Shown: in pieces, positions 1-9,448 of the stretch
How positions within the stretch are numbered: the stretch's first letter is position 1
Layout: every line of letters begins with the position of its first letter
DNA from: Loktanella sp.
GTDB lineage: Bacteria; Pseudomonadota; Alphaproteobacteria; Rhodobacterales; Rhodobacteraceae
Assembly: GCA_017390475.1 (NCBI GenBank)
Contig: JAFPBO010000008.1
Coordinates: 124,001-188,000, forward strand
DNA length: 64,000 nucleotides
Reading direction: 5' to 3'
Notes under the pieces: generated by a model
Database searches by the model: none
Seen by the model: the letters and a program-made list of their open reading frames with translations, nothing else
What the model was told of the DNA's origin: nothing
Made by a program: the position numbers and the translations under genes

Positions 1-1621
1 GCAGCGTCTCGAACGTATGCTCTGGCGGTGGGCAGGGCAGGGTCCATTCCAGCGTATCGGCATATTCGTTCCAGGGGTTGTTTTCTGTCACGCGACGTCC
101 GCGCAGCAGGGTCCAGGCCAGTACCCCGATGAAGAACAGGAAAGAGGCGAAGGACAGGAAGGCACCCCAGCTTGATACCAGGTTCCAGAAGGCGAAAGCT
201 TCTGGATAGTCGATATAGCGACGCGGCATCCCCTGACGACCCAGAAAGTGCTGTGGGAAGAAGGTAATATTGGCACCGATGAACATCGCCCAGAAATGCA
301 GCTTGCCAGCCCATTCAGGATACATCCGGCCCGACATCTTGGGCAGGTAGAAATAGATCCCTGCAAAGATTGCAAACACGGCACCCAGGCTCATCACATA
401 GTGGAAATGGGCAACGACATAATAGGTGTCGTGGTAAACCCGGTCGATCCCGGCCTGCGACAGCACGATGCCGGTAACACCGCCGACGGTGAAGAGGAAC
501 AGGAACCCGAATGCCCAGAGCATCGGTGTCTTGAACTCGATCGAGCCGCCCCACATCGTGGCAATCCAGCTAAAGATTTTCACACCTGTCGGCACCGCGA
601 TGACCATGGTCGCCAGCATGAAATAGCTTTGCTGGGTCAGGGACATGCCCACCGTATACATGTGGTGCGCCCAGACGACAAAGCCCAGAACCGCAATCGC
701 CACCATCGCATAGACCATCGGCAGATAGCCAAAGATCGGCTTGCGGCTGAACGTGGCGATGACATGGCTGATGATACCAAAGCCGGGGATGATGATGATG
801 TAAACTTCGGGGTGACCGAAGAACCACAGGATGTGCTGATAGAGCACCGGATCGCCGCCACCTTCTGGTTGAAAGAAGGTCGTGCCGAAATTCCGGTCGG
901 TCAGCAGCATGGTGATTGCACCGGCCAGAACGGGCAGGGCGAGAAGGATCATCCAGGCGGTGACAAAGATCGACCAGGCGAACAGCGGCACTTTATGCAG
1001 GGTCATGCCCGGTGCGCGCATATTCAGGAAGGTCGTGATGATGTTGATTGCCCCAAGGATAGAAGAGGCACCCGACAGGTGAACCGCGAAGATCGCGAGA
1101 TCCATCGACAGGCCAGCCTCATTGGTGGACAGCGGCGGATACATGACCCAACCGACACCCGACCCAAGCTGGCCATTGCCGCCCGGTGCGAACATCGAAG
1201 CCACACCCATCGCGCCACCGGCGATGAACATCCAGAACGAGAGGTTGTTCAGCCGTGGAAACGCCATATCCGGCGCGCCGATCTGCAATGGCATGAAATA
1301 ATTGCCGAACCCACCAAACAGCGCCGGGATGACGACGAAGAACATCATCAGCACGCCGTGATAGGTGATCAGCACGTTCCACAGATGGCCATTGGGTGTG
1401 CAGGGATCGGTCATGAACCCTTCGGTACACATATATTGCACACCGGGATGCATCAGTTCGAGCCGCATATAAACCGTGAATGCGACCGACACGAACCCCA
1501 GAATACCTGCGGCGAACAGATACAGGATCCCGATGTCCTTGTGATTGGTGGACATGAACCACCGGGTAAAGAAGCCCCGGTTGTCTTCGTGTGCATCGCC
1601 GTGGATGGCTGCGTCCGCCAT
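1..1621 (-). CDS. ctaD: Cytochrome c oxidase subunit I (aa3 type), 3' end cut by window
   Basis: This is the catalytic heme-copper subunit of the aa3 terminal oxidase in the inner membrane, which reduces O2 and pumps protons. The reverse strand reads continuously from the ATG at 1621, preceded by GAGGAG, to base 1, giving about 540 codons. The family is about 555 residues, so only the C-terminal tail lies outside. Landmarks visible are the N-terminal STNHKDIG motif, the Cu_B histidine region ([10 protein letters not shown], then the HH of [11 protein letters not shown]) and the heme-ligand region [12 protein letters not shown]. Around twelve hydrophobic segments are evident. A divergent OLD-type gene lies upstream. 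Identification is by strong family resemblance along the whole length. Confidence 0.97.
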   Translation of the reverse strand, partial: MADAAIHGDAHEDNRGFFTRWFMSTNHKDIGILYLFAAGILGFVSVAFTVYMRLELMHPGVQYMCTEGFMTDPCTPNGHLWNVLITYHGVLMMFFVVIPALFGGFGNYFMPLQIGAPDMAFPRLNNLSFWMFIAGGAMGVASMFAPGGNGQLGSGVGWVMYPPLSTNEAGLSMDLAIFAVHLSGASSILGAINIITTFLNMRAPGMTLHKVPLFAWSIFVTAWMILLALPVLAGAITMLLTDRNFGTTFFQPEGGGDPVLYQHILWFFGHPEVYIIIIPGFGIISHVIATFSRKPIFGYLPMVYAMVAIAVLGFVVWAHHMYTVGMSLTQQSYFMLATMVIAVPTGVKIFSWIATMWGGSIEFKTPMLWAFGFLFLFTVGGVTGIVLSQAGIDRVYHDTYYVVAHFHYVMSLGAVFAIFAGIYFYLPKMSGRMYPEWAGKLHFWAMFIGANITFFPQHFLGRQGMPRRYIDYPEAFAFWNLVSSWGAFLSFASFLFFIGVLAWTLLRGRRVTENNPWNEYADTLEWTLPCPPPEHTFETL

Positions 1622-1741
1622 GTGGCTCTCCTCGTATTGGCTACAGATCGACGCCGCCGATTCAAGCATTGGGCGGTCGTTGCCAAGCGTTCTAGTCGCT
1701 TGGGCCGGGCGGGGCAACTACGGATGCATGTGCAGCGTTGG

Positions 1742-1769
1742 GTTATATTGGCGCAGGGGTGGGGCGCAA
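1742..1769 (-). promoter_or_regulatory. Candidate sigma-70 promoter of ctaD
   Basis: On the minus strand TTGCGC (1769-1764) and TATAAC (1747-1742) are separated by 16 bp, about 120 bp upstream of the ctaD start. The -10 hexamer is good and the -35 moderate. This is a pattern match only. Confidence 0.4.
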
Positions 1770-1846
1770 ATGACCCTGCGGTTGACGGCATAAGATGCTT
1801 CGCCCACTGATTGCAGGATCAGTTTTTTGCAAAGGTTCGATGCCAT

Positions 1847-3604
1847 ATGCCTGTCTACCTCGAAGGGATCGCCGTTCAGTTCTACCGGGGCATCGGCCCC
1901 GAGACGCAATATATTGCGCCCTTCGCCGGGATGAATTTCTTCGTTGGAGCGAACAATGCGGGCAAGTCGGTGGTGCTGAATTTGATCAGGGATCGGTTGC
2001 CGTTTGGGGGTGGCAATGTATCGGCCACTGAAACAGCATCGATAGAACGATACCGTGGCTCAACAGGTTTGGTTGAAGGCAGCTTTTCCGCCGCAATCGC
2101 GTTAACCAAAGCGAAATATTTAAAAAATATAAGGCAAGCCAATCCGGCGGCTTTCCAAAATACGAACACTTCTGGGTTCAAGTCCTTGAATGATGCTTGG
2201 GATACCATGAGCCAGAACGGCTTTATTTGGTTGGCAGATACCAATGGTGGCAGGCCAAAGATTTGGAAGGCGGAACACCCTGATAGCGCACATTTCAATC
2301 CCGATGTGCTGAATGGGCGCCAGATTTTTCGCGAGTTGCGTATCGGCTTAAATCACGCCGACAACACATCGTGGGGGGCGAGGGCGTGTGATTGGCTTTT
2401 GGAGGCGCAAAGCCTTAGATTTCCTGAATGTCTGATCATCCCCGCCAAACGTCAGCTCGGCACTGACGGTGATACATTCGAGGACCTCTCCGGCAAGGGC
2501 CTGATCAAACACCTCGCCGAGATTCAGAACCCCGACCATGATGAACGTGAAAAAAAGCTGATCTTCGACCGGATTAATGCGTTCGTCCGCGAGGTGACCG
2601 ACAAACCGGATGCGCTTTTGGAGGTGCCTAACCATCGCAAACATCTTTTGGTTCATATGGACAACAAGGTCTTGCCTCTAGACTCCCTCGGCACCGGCAT
2701 CCACGAGGTGATCCTCATCGCCGCCTTCTGCACCATCCATCAGCAAAAGATCATGTGCATCGAAGAGCCGGAAATACATCTGCACCCGGTCCTGCAACGC
2801 AAGCTGATCCGTTACCTGCAAGAGAACACCGAAAACCAATATTTCATCGCCACCCATTCCGCAGCTTTCATTGATACGCCGGGGGCCTCGGTCTTTCATG
2901 TGCGCAATGACGGGGTGCAGACCTATGTCACCCCGGCCATCGTCAAAGGCGACAAACGCGCGATTTGTGATGAATTGGGCTATCGCGCCTCTGACATTCT
3001 GCAAGCCAATGCGGTGATCTGGGTCGAGGGACCCTCCGACCGGATCTATATCCGGCGCTGGCTGCAGGAGGTGGATGAAGATCTGATCGAGGGTGTCCAT
3101 TACACGATCATGTTCTACGGCGGCGGGCTAATCAGACATTTGAGTGCCGATGATCAGGCTTTGGACGATTTCATCAACCTGCGCGACCTGAACCGCAACA
3201 TCGCCGTGGTGATTGACAGCGATAAAGATGGCCCGCAGGCGAAGCTGAAACCGGCAGTGCAGCGGATCAAGGCGGAAATGTCCGAAGGGCGGGGCGTTGT
3301 CTGGATCACCAAAGGCCGGGAGATCGAGAATTACGTGCCGCATGTCCAGCTTCAGGATGCATTGCAGCAGATCCATACGAAAACCTATGGCGCGCCTGCG
3401 GCAGGCGGTGTGTATGACCATGCCTTTTACTTCAAGCGCAAAGGGACGCAGGGCGAAGACTACAAAGACGCCGATAAAGTTGGGGCGGCCAAAATCGTCT
3501 GCGATGGTGCGGCTGATTTGGGCGTGTTGGACTTGCGGCAGCGCGCGACTGAGTTGGTTGCTATGATCCGCCGCGCGAATGGGATGAATCCGGAAGCGGG
3601 GTAA
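1847..3604 (+). CDS. OLD-family ATP-dependent endonuclease (ABC ATPase + TOPRIM)
   Basis: This is a 585-residue protein when started at ATG 1847; an in-frame TTG at 1811 would add 12 residues, and neither has a strong ribosome binding site. The N-terminal ABC/SMC-like ATPase has Walker A GANNAGKS (about 34-41) and Walker B with D-loop as EEPEIHLHP (about 305-314), followed by an ATHSAAF switch histidine. The C-terminal TOPRIM nuclease domain shows WVEGPSD (about 391) and IDSDKDG (about 453). OLD proteins (phage P2 Old, GajA of Gabija) are DNA nucleases, several of them antiphage. No UvrD-like GajB partner is adjacent, so it fits a stand-alone class 1 OLD. Roughly 2040-2300 is more AT-rich than the neighbouring genes, which suggests transfer. 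Confidence 0.85.
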   Translation: MPVYLEGIAVQFYRGIGPETQYIAPFAGMNFFVGANNAGKSVVLNLIRDRLPFGGGNVSATETASIERYRGSTGLVEGSFSAAIALTKAKYLKNIRQANPAAFQNTNTSGFKSLNDAWDTMSQNGFIWLADTNGGRPKIWKAEHPDSAHFNPDVLNGRQIFRELRIGLNHADNTSWGARACDWLLEAQSLRFPECLIIPAKRQLGTDGDTFEDLSGKGLIKHLAEIQNPDHDEREKKLIFDRINAFVREVTDKPDALLEVPNHRKHLLVHMDNKVLPLDSLGTGIHEVILIAAFCTIHQQKIMCIEEPEIHLHPVLQRKLIRYLQENTENQYFIATHSAAFIDTPGASVFHVRNDGVQTYVTPAIVKGDKRAICDELGYRASDILQANAVIWVEGPSDRIYIRRWLQEVDEDLIEGVHYTIMFYGGGLIRHLSADDQALDDFINLRDLNRNIAVVIDSDKDGPQAKLKPAVQRIKAEMSEGRGVVWITKGREIENYVPHVQLQDALQQIHTKTYGAPAAGGVYDHAFYFKRKGTQGEDYKDADKVGAAKIVCDGAADLGVLDLRQRATELVAMIRRANGMNPEAG

Positions 3605-4258
3605 CTACCCACCCGCCATCGTCGCGTCGAATGTCTGCCGCAGTGCCACGTCGAGATCATCCATGCTGACCGGCAGGCCCAGATCGACCAAGGATGTCAC
3701 GCCGTGGTCGCGGATGCCGCAGGGGACGATCCCGTCGAAATGCGACAGGTCCGGGTCCAGATTGATCGAGATGCCATGGAAAGAGACCCATTTGCGCATA
3801 CGGATGCCAATGGCGGCGATCTTATCCTCGGCGACCTTGCCATCGGCACTGCGCGGCTTTTCCGGGCGCTGTACCCAGACACCGACGCGGCCTTGCCGGA
3901 TTTCACCCTTCACGTTGAATGTGTCCAGCGTGCCGATCACCCAGTTTTCCAGATCCTGCACGAAACGGCGCAGGTCATGGCCGCGTTTGCCGACATCCAG
4001 CATCACATAGACCACCCGTTGCCCTGGCCCGTGATAAGTATATTCGCCGCCGCGCCGCGCCTCATAGACCGGGAAACGGTTAGGGCTGATCAGATCGGCG
4101 GCCTTGGCCGAGGTGCCGGCCGTGTAAAGCGGGGGATGTTCCAGCAGCCAGATACATTCATCCGCCGTGCCTGCGATGATCGCATTCACGCGGTCTTCCA
4201 TGAAGGCCAGCGCCTGCGGGTATGCGGTCAACTCGTCGCTGATGATCCAGTCAATCAT
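3605..4258 (-). CDS. lipB: Lipoyl(octanoyl) transferase LipB
   Basis: The enzyme moves octanoyl groups from acyl carrier protein to lipoyl domains of 2-oxoacid dehydrogenases and the glycine cleavage H protein; it is cytosolic. The 217-residue length is normal. The family signature [13 protein letters not shown] lies at 68-80, the catalytic lysine is K146 in DKIAAIGIR, and the acyl-accepting cysteine is C180 in PCGI. Its stop codon abuts that of the convergent OLD gene with no spare bases. The upstream neighbour on the same strand is the LytTR protein, 3 bp away, so the two may be cotranscribed. No lipA is present in the window. Confidence 0.96.
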   Translation of the reverse strand: MIDWIISDELTAYPQALAFMEDRVNAIIAGTADECIWLLEHPPLYTAGTSAKAADLISPNRFPVYEARRGGEYTYHGPGQRVVYVMLDVGKRGHDLRRFVQDLENWVIGTLDTFNVKGEIRQGRVGVWVQRPEKPRSADGKVAEDKIAAIGIRMRKWVSFHGISINLDPDLSHFDGIVPCGIRDHGVTSLVDLGLPVSMDDLDVALRQTFDATMAGG

Positions 4259-4261
4259 ATG

Positions 4262-5023
4262 TCACCGGGGAAGAAGCCCGGCCTCCTTGATGGTCGGGAT
4301 GTTGGACCGGCTGACGGGGATATCAGGGCCGGTGGACATGCGCAGGATCGCCCCATCCCCCTTGCGGCGGGCGGATTGCACCTGTTCCAGTGCGACCCAA
4401 TGCGACCGGTGGACTTGCAGGCCGCGACTGTCGCCGGTTTCGCGAATGGCATCTGACAGGCGCATGAGCAGCACTTCTTCCCCGGACAGCGTTCTGACCC
4501 TGACATAATGATCTTCTACCGAGAGCGCCACCAGCGCTGCCCGTTTTTCCAGCGGCAAACGGTCCAGCAAGGCACAGGGCTGGCGTTTTTCAACCGTGGC
4601 CGGACGGTCATGCAGCAGGTGGAACATGACGGCAATAGTCATCGCGATGACAGAAATATTGGCGACCGAGGTCAATAAAGCCGCCCCCGCAGGCGCATAG
4701 GACAAGACAACAAGATTGACGACAAAGACCACAAGATTGGCCCCCGCCGCGGTGATCGTGGCGCTGGACATGATCCGCAGCACAGGACGGGCGCGAAATT
4801 TATCATGCGCCAACTTATGCGCCAAAGAGCCGATCGCATAGGTCAACACCGCGATCAGGAGCCAATAGAAAAACCTGTGCAATGGGCCAATTGCCCGGTC
4901 TGTGCCGAAAGGGGCAATCAGGGTCAGTATCAAGGCCAGTCCGGCAAAGATCGCCAGCGCCAGAGGCTGGGTGATATGATCGCGCCATTCGCGAAGCGTG
5001 GACTGCGATCTGGCGTCTTTCAC
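4262..5023 (-). CDS. Membrane-anchored LytTR DNA-binding regulator
   Basis: This is a transcription regulator with an N-terminal membrane part of about four hydrophobic helices and a C-terminal LytTR domain. The LytTR signature ALSVEDHYVRVRT and the later HRSHWVAL are clear. There is no receiver domain, so the signal is presumably sensed in the membrane part. I place the start at GTG 5023 because the 25 residues encoded upstream look non-protein-like and would extend over the spacer to the divergent DUF2306 gene. An ATG at 5098 is the alternative, and neither has a convincing ribosome binding site. The target genes cannot be told from sequence; the divergent DUF2306 gene is an obvious candidate. 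Confidence 0.8.
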   Translation of the reverse strand: MKDARSQSTLREWRDHITQPLALAIFAGLALILTLIAPFGTDRAIGPLHRFFYWLLIAVLTYAIGSLAHKLAHDKFRARPVLRIMSSATITAAGANLVVFVVNLVVLSYAPAGAALLTSVANISVIAMTIAVMFHLLHDRPATVEKRQPCALLDRLPLEKRAALVALSVEDHYVRVRTLSGEEVLLMRLSDAIRETGDSRGLQVHRSHWVALEQVQSARRKGDGAILRMSTGPDIPVSRSNIPTIKEAGLLPR

Positions 5024-5115
5024 GAAGTTTTTCCCGGTTTCACGTATCGTCCATTGGCCTGTGGCCCACAGCGCGGCATCCACTTTGCATCGTAACATTT
5101 TCCGGAGGTTTTGCC

Positions 5116-5622
5116 ATGGATTTCGGCCCGATTGTCCAGGCTTCGTTCATTATTCAGCTTCATGTGCTGGCGGCCCTGCCTGCCTTGGTCCTGGGGCCAC
5201 TGGTGCTTTGGGGGCGGGGCGGGCGCCTGCGGCACAAGTTGTTGGGCTATACATGGGTGACCAGCATGTTGGTGCTTGCAGGATCGGGGCTGTTCATTCC
5301 GTCGCAGAATCTGGCGCTGGCCGGTCATTTCGGTCCGATTCATTTGCTGTGTTTCCTGACATTTGCGGGGATCTGGCAGGGTGTCGGGCATGCCCGCCAT
5401 GGCCGGATTGCCGCGCATCAAAAGGCGATGCGGCAGATCTGGTTCTGGGCCTTGGGATTGGCCGGCATGTTTACGCTGCTGCCGGGGCGGATCATGAATG
5501 AGGTTCTGCTGGGTGGCGGCACATCTGCCGGATGGCTGGCGCTTGCAACCGGGCTTGGCCTGCTGGTTTTTCTGCTGCGGTGCAAGCCGCGCCCGTTCCG
5601 CGACCCGCATTCCACAGCTTAA
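5116..5622 (+). CDS. DUF2306-family membrane protein
   Basis: A 168-residue protein dominated by about four to five hydrophobic helices, with conserved-looking histidines in HVLAALPAL, HKLLGY, HLLCFLTF and AHQKAMRQ typical of DUF2306 proteins. The start has an excellent ribosome binding site, CGGAGG, about 8 bp upstream. It is divergently transcribed from the LytTR regulator, an arrangement that often reflects local control. The molecular function of the family is not established; the histidine pattern would suit a heme or metal site, but that is inference. Confidence 0.75.
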   Translation: MDFGPIVQASFIIQLHVLAALPALVLGPLVLWGRGGRLRHKLLGYTWVTSMLVLAGSGLFIPSQNLALAGHFGPIHLLCFLTFAGIWQGVGHARHGRIAAHQKAMRQIWFWALGLAGMFTLLPGRIMNEVLLGGGTSAGWLALATGLGLLVFLLRCKPRPFRDPHSTA

Positions 5623-5686
5623 GCGTTTTTGCCCTTGAGCAGGACCGGCGCTTTCACTAAAGACGACGGCACTAAGCCCGGACAAT

Positions 5687-5773
5687 GCGGTCGTGGCGGA
5701 ATTGGTAGACGCGCAGCGTTGAGGTCGCTGTGAAGTAACATTCGTGGGGGTTCGAGTCCCCCCGACCGCACCA
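5687..5773 (+). tRNA. tRNA-Leu (anticodon GAG), CCA encoded
   Basis: The acceptor stem GCGGTCG (5687-5693) pairs with CGACCGC (5763-5769), followed by discriminator A and encoded CCA (5771-5773). The D region contains TGGCGGAATTGGTAGACGC, typical of leucine class II tRNAs. The anticodon arm is CAGCG-TTGAGGT-CGCTG, giving anticodon GAG, which reads CTC and CTT. There is a long variable arm, and the T arm is GGGGGTTCGAGTCCCCC. No integrase or duplicated 3' end is seen nearby. Confidence 0.96.
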
Positions 5774-5800
5774 CGGGCTGATCTCCAACATGGCGCATAA

Positions 5801-5824
5801 AAGGTTTTTCGTCCGAAAAACCTT
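5801..5824. terminator. Perfect palindrome downstream of tRNA-Leu (hairpin 1)
   Basis: Two 11-bp arms, AAGGTTTTTCG and CGAAAAACCTT, flank a 2-base centre (TC). It starts 27 bp after the tRNA CCA and shares its TTTTTCG/CGAAAAA core with the next palindrome. It could be a terminator or a dispersed palindromic element. The tight loop must open to form a hairpin, leaving 9-10 pairs. Confidence 0.5.
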
Positions 5825-5832
5825 CCTTCGCG

Positions 5833-5860
5833 ACAAGATTTTTCGGACGAAAAATCTTGT
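5833..5860. terminator. Perfect palindrome between tRNA-Leu and pseudouridine synthase gene (hairpin 2)
   Basis: Two 13-bp arms, ACAAGATTTTTCG and CGAAAAATCTTGT, flank a 2-base centre (GA). It lies 16 bp from the 3' end of the convergent pseudouridine synthase gene. The arms would give T-runs in either orientation, so it could stop transcription from both sides. Confidence 0.55.
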
Positions 5861-5876
5861 CCTCTCCGCCCGCGCC

Positions 5877-6428
5877 TTACCGCAGCGGTGCATCCCGCCA
5901 TGTTCCGCTGACCAGCCCGTCAAGCGACCAATCCCCGATACGCCAGCGCACCAGCCGCAAGGTGGGAAAGCCGATATGCGCGGTCATCCGGCGTATCTGA
6001 CGGTTGCGCCCTTCGCTGATCGTGATTTCCAGCCAATGGTCGGGCACTGATTTGCGAAACCGTACCGGCGGATCGCGGTCCCACAGGATGGGGGAATCAA
6101 TCAGTCGCACGTTCGCAGGGCGCGTCGGCCCATCGTTCAGCACAACACCTTTGCGCAGCGGGTCCAGATCGCGGTCATCTGGCGCGCCTTCGACCTGCAC
6201 CAGATAGGTTTTTGGCAATTTGTGGCGCGGATCCGCGATCCGCGCCTGCAGCCCGCCATCATCGGTCAGCAGCAGCAACCCTTCGCTGTCGCGGTCCAGC
6301 CGGCCTGCGGGATAGACGCAAGGCACGTCGATATAGGCCGACAAAGTTGGCCGGGGCGAGGGACTGCGCTGGTCGGTGAATTGCGACAAGACGCCATATG
6401 GTTTGTTGAACAGGATGATCCGGGTCAT
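5877..6428 (-). CDS. 23S rRNA pseudouridine synthase, RluE/RsuA family
   Basis: The enzyme isomerises a uridine in rRNA to pseudouridine. The protein is 183 residues from ATG 6428, beginning with the family-typical [16 protein letters not shown]. Longer in-frame extensions upstream run into sequence with no protein-like character. The catalytic loop is [18 protein letters not shown], with the aspartate of RLD as nucleophile, and motif III is [11 protein letters not shown]. It has no N-terminal S4 domain, which fits the short RluE group better than RsuA or RluB. It is transcribed towards tRNA-Leu and divergently from the DUF3422 gene. Confidence 0.92.
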   Translation of the reverse strand: MTRIILFNKPYGVLSQFTDQRSPSPRPTLSAYIDVPCVYPAGRLDRDSEGLLLLTDDGGLQARIADPRHKLPKTYLVQVEGAPDDRDLDPLRKGVVLNDGPTRPANVRLIDSPILWDRDPPVRFRKSVPDHWLEITISEGRNRQIRRMTAHIGFPTLRLVRWRIGDWSLDGLVSGTWRDAPLR

Positions 6429-6571
6429 GGCCTTCGCGGGGCTGGTGATGTGATTCACCGCTACCGTATACCTTTGTGTGCGACTAAGTAATTCTAAATT
6501 AACGATTTTCCTGTTTACAGCACGATTTAGCGCGCTACTGTGTGATGCATGACCCAGTAAAAGGCCGCGCC

Positions 6572-7852
6572 ATGCCACCGATTTCCGACCATCCTCTGCG
6601 TTATGCGATGGCCAATGAACTGCATGCACGGCCGTTTCCCACGGTCGAGGCCCCCAGCCGTGCGGCCTATCTGGCGATCAAACCGGCCAGCAATGCAGCC
6701 GGGCGGGACCGGGCGGCGGACCGGGCGCATCTGATCGCCTTGCTGGACCGGTTCGGCGCGCAGCACCCGCAACCGGATGCGACGCATTATTTCGGCACCA
6801 TCGGCAAACATCAGCTGAAATGGGAAAGCCATACGGAATTCGTGACCTTCACCATTTTCAGTGCGGGTCTGGCGGAGCGCCCGTTTGATGCGACAACCTT
6901 TGATGTGTTTCCCGATGATTGGCTGTCCAGCGCGCCGGGCACCCGCGTCACCTCGGCGTTGATCCGGATCGAGGTGGCCGAAGGAGATGACGGCATCATC
7001 GAAAAGGCGCGCGACTGGTTTGTCCCCGAAAGCCTGGCGATCAGCCGCGTACTTGAGGATGATCTGGTCATCGCGGGCGATTTCCGCATCGATTCCGCTG
7101 GGCATATGCGGTTTGCGATCTTCGCCCGCCCGCATGTCGGCAATCGTCGGGTCGGCCGGGTGATGCAGCGGCTTTGCGAGATTGAGACCTATAAGTCCAT
7201 GTCGATGCTGGCTTTGTCCAAGGCGCGATCACTGGGGCCACGGATGGCGGCCTTTGACAAGACCCTGACTGGTCTGCTGGAGGATATGCGCGGCTCTGTC
7301 GCCAATCCGGCTGATGTGCTGCAATCCCTGCTGGAAGTTTCGGCGGAGATTGAGAACACAATCGCCCAATCGACCTTCCGGTTCGGGGCGGCAGGTGCCT
7401 ATGAGACCATCGTCAATCAGCGCGTCGCGGTCCTGCGCGAGGAACGTTTCGGCGGGCGGCAGACCTTCAGCGAATTCATGATCCGTCGCTTTGACCCCGC
7501 GATGCGTACCGTCAAATCGACAGAGGCGCGTTTGCTGGCAATGTCCGACCGTGCCCTGCGCGCTGGTGATCTGTTGCGCACAAGGGTCGATGTGGAACGG
7601 TCGGCGCAGAATCAGGAATTGCTGACCAGCATGGATCGGCGCGCCGACCTGCAACTGCGCCTGCAGCGCACGGTCGAAGGTCTGTCCGTCGTCGCCATCA
7701 GCTATTACGCCGTGAACCTGGCGCTTTACATGGCCGCCCCGCTGGCCGAGGCATTGGCAATCACCAAACCGGTGCTGACTGCTGTGACCACGCCTACCGT
7801 GCTGTTGCTGGTCTGGCTGGTGGTGCATAATATCCGCAAGCGGATGGAATAG
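6572..7852 (+). CDS. DUF3422-family membrane-anchored protein
   Basis: The N terminus [18 protein letters not shown] is the hallmark of the DUF3422 family. I chose ATG 6572 because AAAAGG lies 8 bp upstream and family members begin just before this motif; the frame stays open back to 6542. The 426-residue protein has a long helical middle and two C-terminal hydrophobic helices ending in a short basic tail (IRKRME), so it is probably an inner-membrane protein with a cytoplasmic domain. The function of the family is unknown. It is flanked by divergent and convergent genes, so it is probably monocistronic. Confidence 0.85.
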   Translation: MPPISDHPLRYAMANELHARPFPTVEAPSRAAYLAIKPASNAAGRDRAADRAHLIALLDRFGAQHPQPDATHYFGTIGKHQLKWESHTEFVTFTIFSAGLAERPFDATTFDVFPDDWLSSAPGTRVTSALIRIEVAEGDDGIIEKARDWFVPESLAISRVLEDDLVIAGDFRIDSAGHMRFAIFARPHVGNRRVGRVMQRLCEIETYKSMSMLALSKARSLGPRMAAFDKTLTGLLEDMRGSVANPADVLQSLLEVSAEIENTIAQSTFRFGAAGAYETIVNQRVAVLREERFGGRQTFSEFMIRRFDPAMRTVKSTEARLLAMSDRALRAGDLLRTRVDVERSAQNQELLTSMDRRADLQLRLQRTVEGLSVVAISYYAVNLALYMAAPLAEALAITKPVLTAVTTPTVLLLVWLVVHNIRKRME

Positions 7853-7970
7853 CGGACCGCTCCAGCGATAACGATGTGGCGTGCCACGAGCGCCGGGCAG
7901 GGTGGGGCATCCGAGCGATCCTCGAACAGCGGCCCGGCGCTGGCCGGCAGAAACAGCGCAGGCAAACGTA

Positions 7971-9236
7971 TCATGCCCGTGCCTCGCCCAGTACTTTGTC
8001 GGTAACGGCAGCCAGCGCCAGCGCGGATGCACCGCGCGCCCAGACCAGATCGCCCCAGGCGTGGGTTTCAATCCGGCAGGGGGTACGGCCATCGTTCAGC
8101 GTCAGTTTGCGCATCTCGGCCAGGACTTCGTCGGCGTAAAGGTAATCATATTGCATCCTCTCGCCCGACAGGATGATCAGTTCGGGGTCGAACAGTTGGA
8201 TCACATTGGCCAATCCTACCGACAGATAACGCCCGGCGCGGCGAAAGATCGTGCGCGCGGCCTGGTTCCCGGCCTTGGCCTGGGCGAATAATGCATCCAG
8301 CATCGCATTGGGGCTTTGCAGGTTGCGCGGGTTGCGGTGCAGCGCGGTCGCCGCTTCGCGGGCAAGCGCGTAATCGGCCAGATAAGCCTCCAGACAGCCG
8401 CGCTGACCACAGCGGCACAAAGCGCCATCCAGTTGCACCTTCGTGTGGCCCAGTTCCAGCCCCATGCCGCGCGACCCACGAAACAGCCGGTTATCCAGCA
8501 CCAGACCCATGCCGACGCCATGTTCGATGGTCACCACGGCAAAATCGGTCATCGACCGGCCCGCGCCGAACCAGAGTTCCGCCAGCGTCAGCACATTGGC
8601 GTCGTTGTCCAGATGCAGCGGCAGACCAAATCGGGCGACAAAGGCGGTGGCGAGGTCCATTTCGCGCTCTGCCAGCAGCGGCGACCATGGCACTGTGCCG
8701 GTCTGATGATCGACGATCCCCGACAGGCCGATGCCGACCGACGCGACATCGCAAAGTTCCTTGCCGGTGCCATCCAGCAATTTTGCAATCAGCACGGCGA
8801 TTTCATCCAACAGATCCGGCAGGGATTTGCGGGTCGGTGGGGTGGGCAGGCTGGCATCGGCGACCATCTGCCCGGAAAAGTCGGTCAGGACGGCAGTGTG
8901 CACCTCATCCGACAATTTGATGCCGATGACATGGCAGGCCTCTGCCACGACCTCCAACGCGACAGGCGGACGGCCGCGGCCGGTTTCGCGCGGCAGGCCT
9001 TCGACCTCGCGCAGCAGGCCGGCGGCGATCAGATCGGCAGTCAATGTGGTCGCCGATCCCGCGCTGATGCTGAGCGCGCGTGTCACATCGGCGCGCGCGG
9101 CACGTCCGGCCCCGCGCACATGTTCGAAAATCTGCTGACGCAGAGGCTTGGCCACGGCGCTGGCCGTCGGCAACAATGGGCCGCAACCTGATTCGACAGG
9201 CGATTCGTCGCCAATCGATGTGATGTCCTCATACAT
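7971..9236 (-). CDS. ROK-family transcriptional regulator, probable xylose repressor
   Basis: A 421-residue repressor with an N-terminal winged helix-turn-helix (about 30-90, ADVTRALSISAGSATTLTADL) and a C-terminal ROK sugar-kinase-like domain. The ROK zinc motif CRCGQRGCLEAY and the LDNDANVLTLAE segment are intact. ROK regulators of the XylR type bind D-xylose or a related sugar and release operators. It is divergent from xylF across a 212-bp spacer, the usual position for the xylose repressor in this bacterial group. The ligand is inferred from the neighbours. Confidence 0.88.
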   Translation of the reverse strand: MYEDITSIGDESPVESGCGPLLPTASAVAKPLRQQIFEHVRGAGRAARADVTRALSISAGSATTLTADLIAAGLLREVEGLPRETGRGRPPVALEVVAEACHVIGIKLSDEVHTAVLTDFSGQMVADASLPTPPTRKSLPDLLDEIAVLIAKLLDGTGKELCDVASVGIGLSGIVDHQTGTVPWSPLLAEREMDLATAFVARFGLPLHLDNDANVLTLAELWFGAGRSMTDFAVVTIEHGVGMGLVLDNRLFRGSRGMGLELGHTKVQLDGALCRCGQRGCLEAYLADYALAREAATALHRNPRNLQSPNAMLDALFAQAKAGNQAARTIFRRAGRYLSVGLANVIQLFDPELIILSGERMQYDYLYADEVLAEMRKLTLNDGRTPCRIETHAWGDLVWARGASALALAAVTDKVLGEARA

Positions 9237-9448
9237 AGTTCAACACCTGAATTATTAACGGGCCATCAAAGAGCAAAAACCCGGGGTGTTCCCAGACTGC
9301 CCAATAATTCCGCAGTCTCAAAGCGGTTTTTTCGGAAATGTGGCGATTTTTATTTTGACAAGTAAATTTAATATGGCATTTTGGTCCGCGTAGGGTCGAG
9401 CGACCCACACCCTCACTGCATGAGGGCCGCATTTTCTGGGAGGAATAC
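9237..9448. promoter_or_regulatory. Divergent control region of ROK regulator and xyl operon
   Basis: This 212-bp spacer is much more AT-rich than its neighbours. It holds a TTGACA hexamer at 9355-9360 inside an AT-rich run, without a good -10 at standard spacing, and a perfect GGGTCG-AG-CGACCC palindrome at 9393-9406. The ribosome binding site GGAGGA of xylF lies at its right end. Either element could be the repressor's operator; this is inference. Confidence 0.45.

Noticed and set aside
248-1810. Open frame of 520 codons on the plus strand
   Set aside because: It lies antisense to ctaD, and its protein is full of His, Asp, Arg and Gln without any fold-like pattern, as expected from the reverse of a GC-rich membrane-protein gene.
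5687-5860. Integration site at tRNA-Leu
   Set aside because: There is no integrase gene and no duplicated tRNA 3' end nearby; the palindromes alone do not indicate an attachment site.
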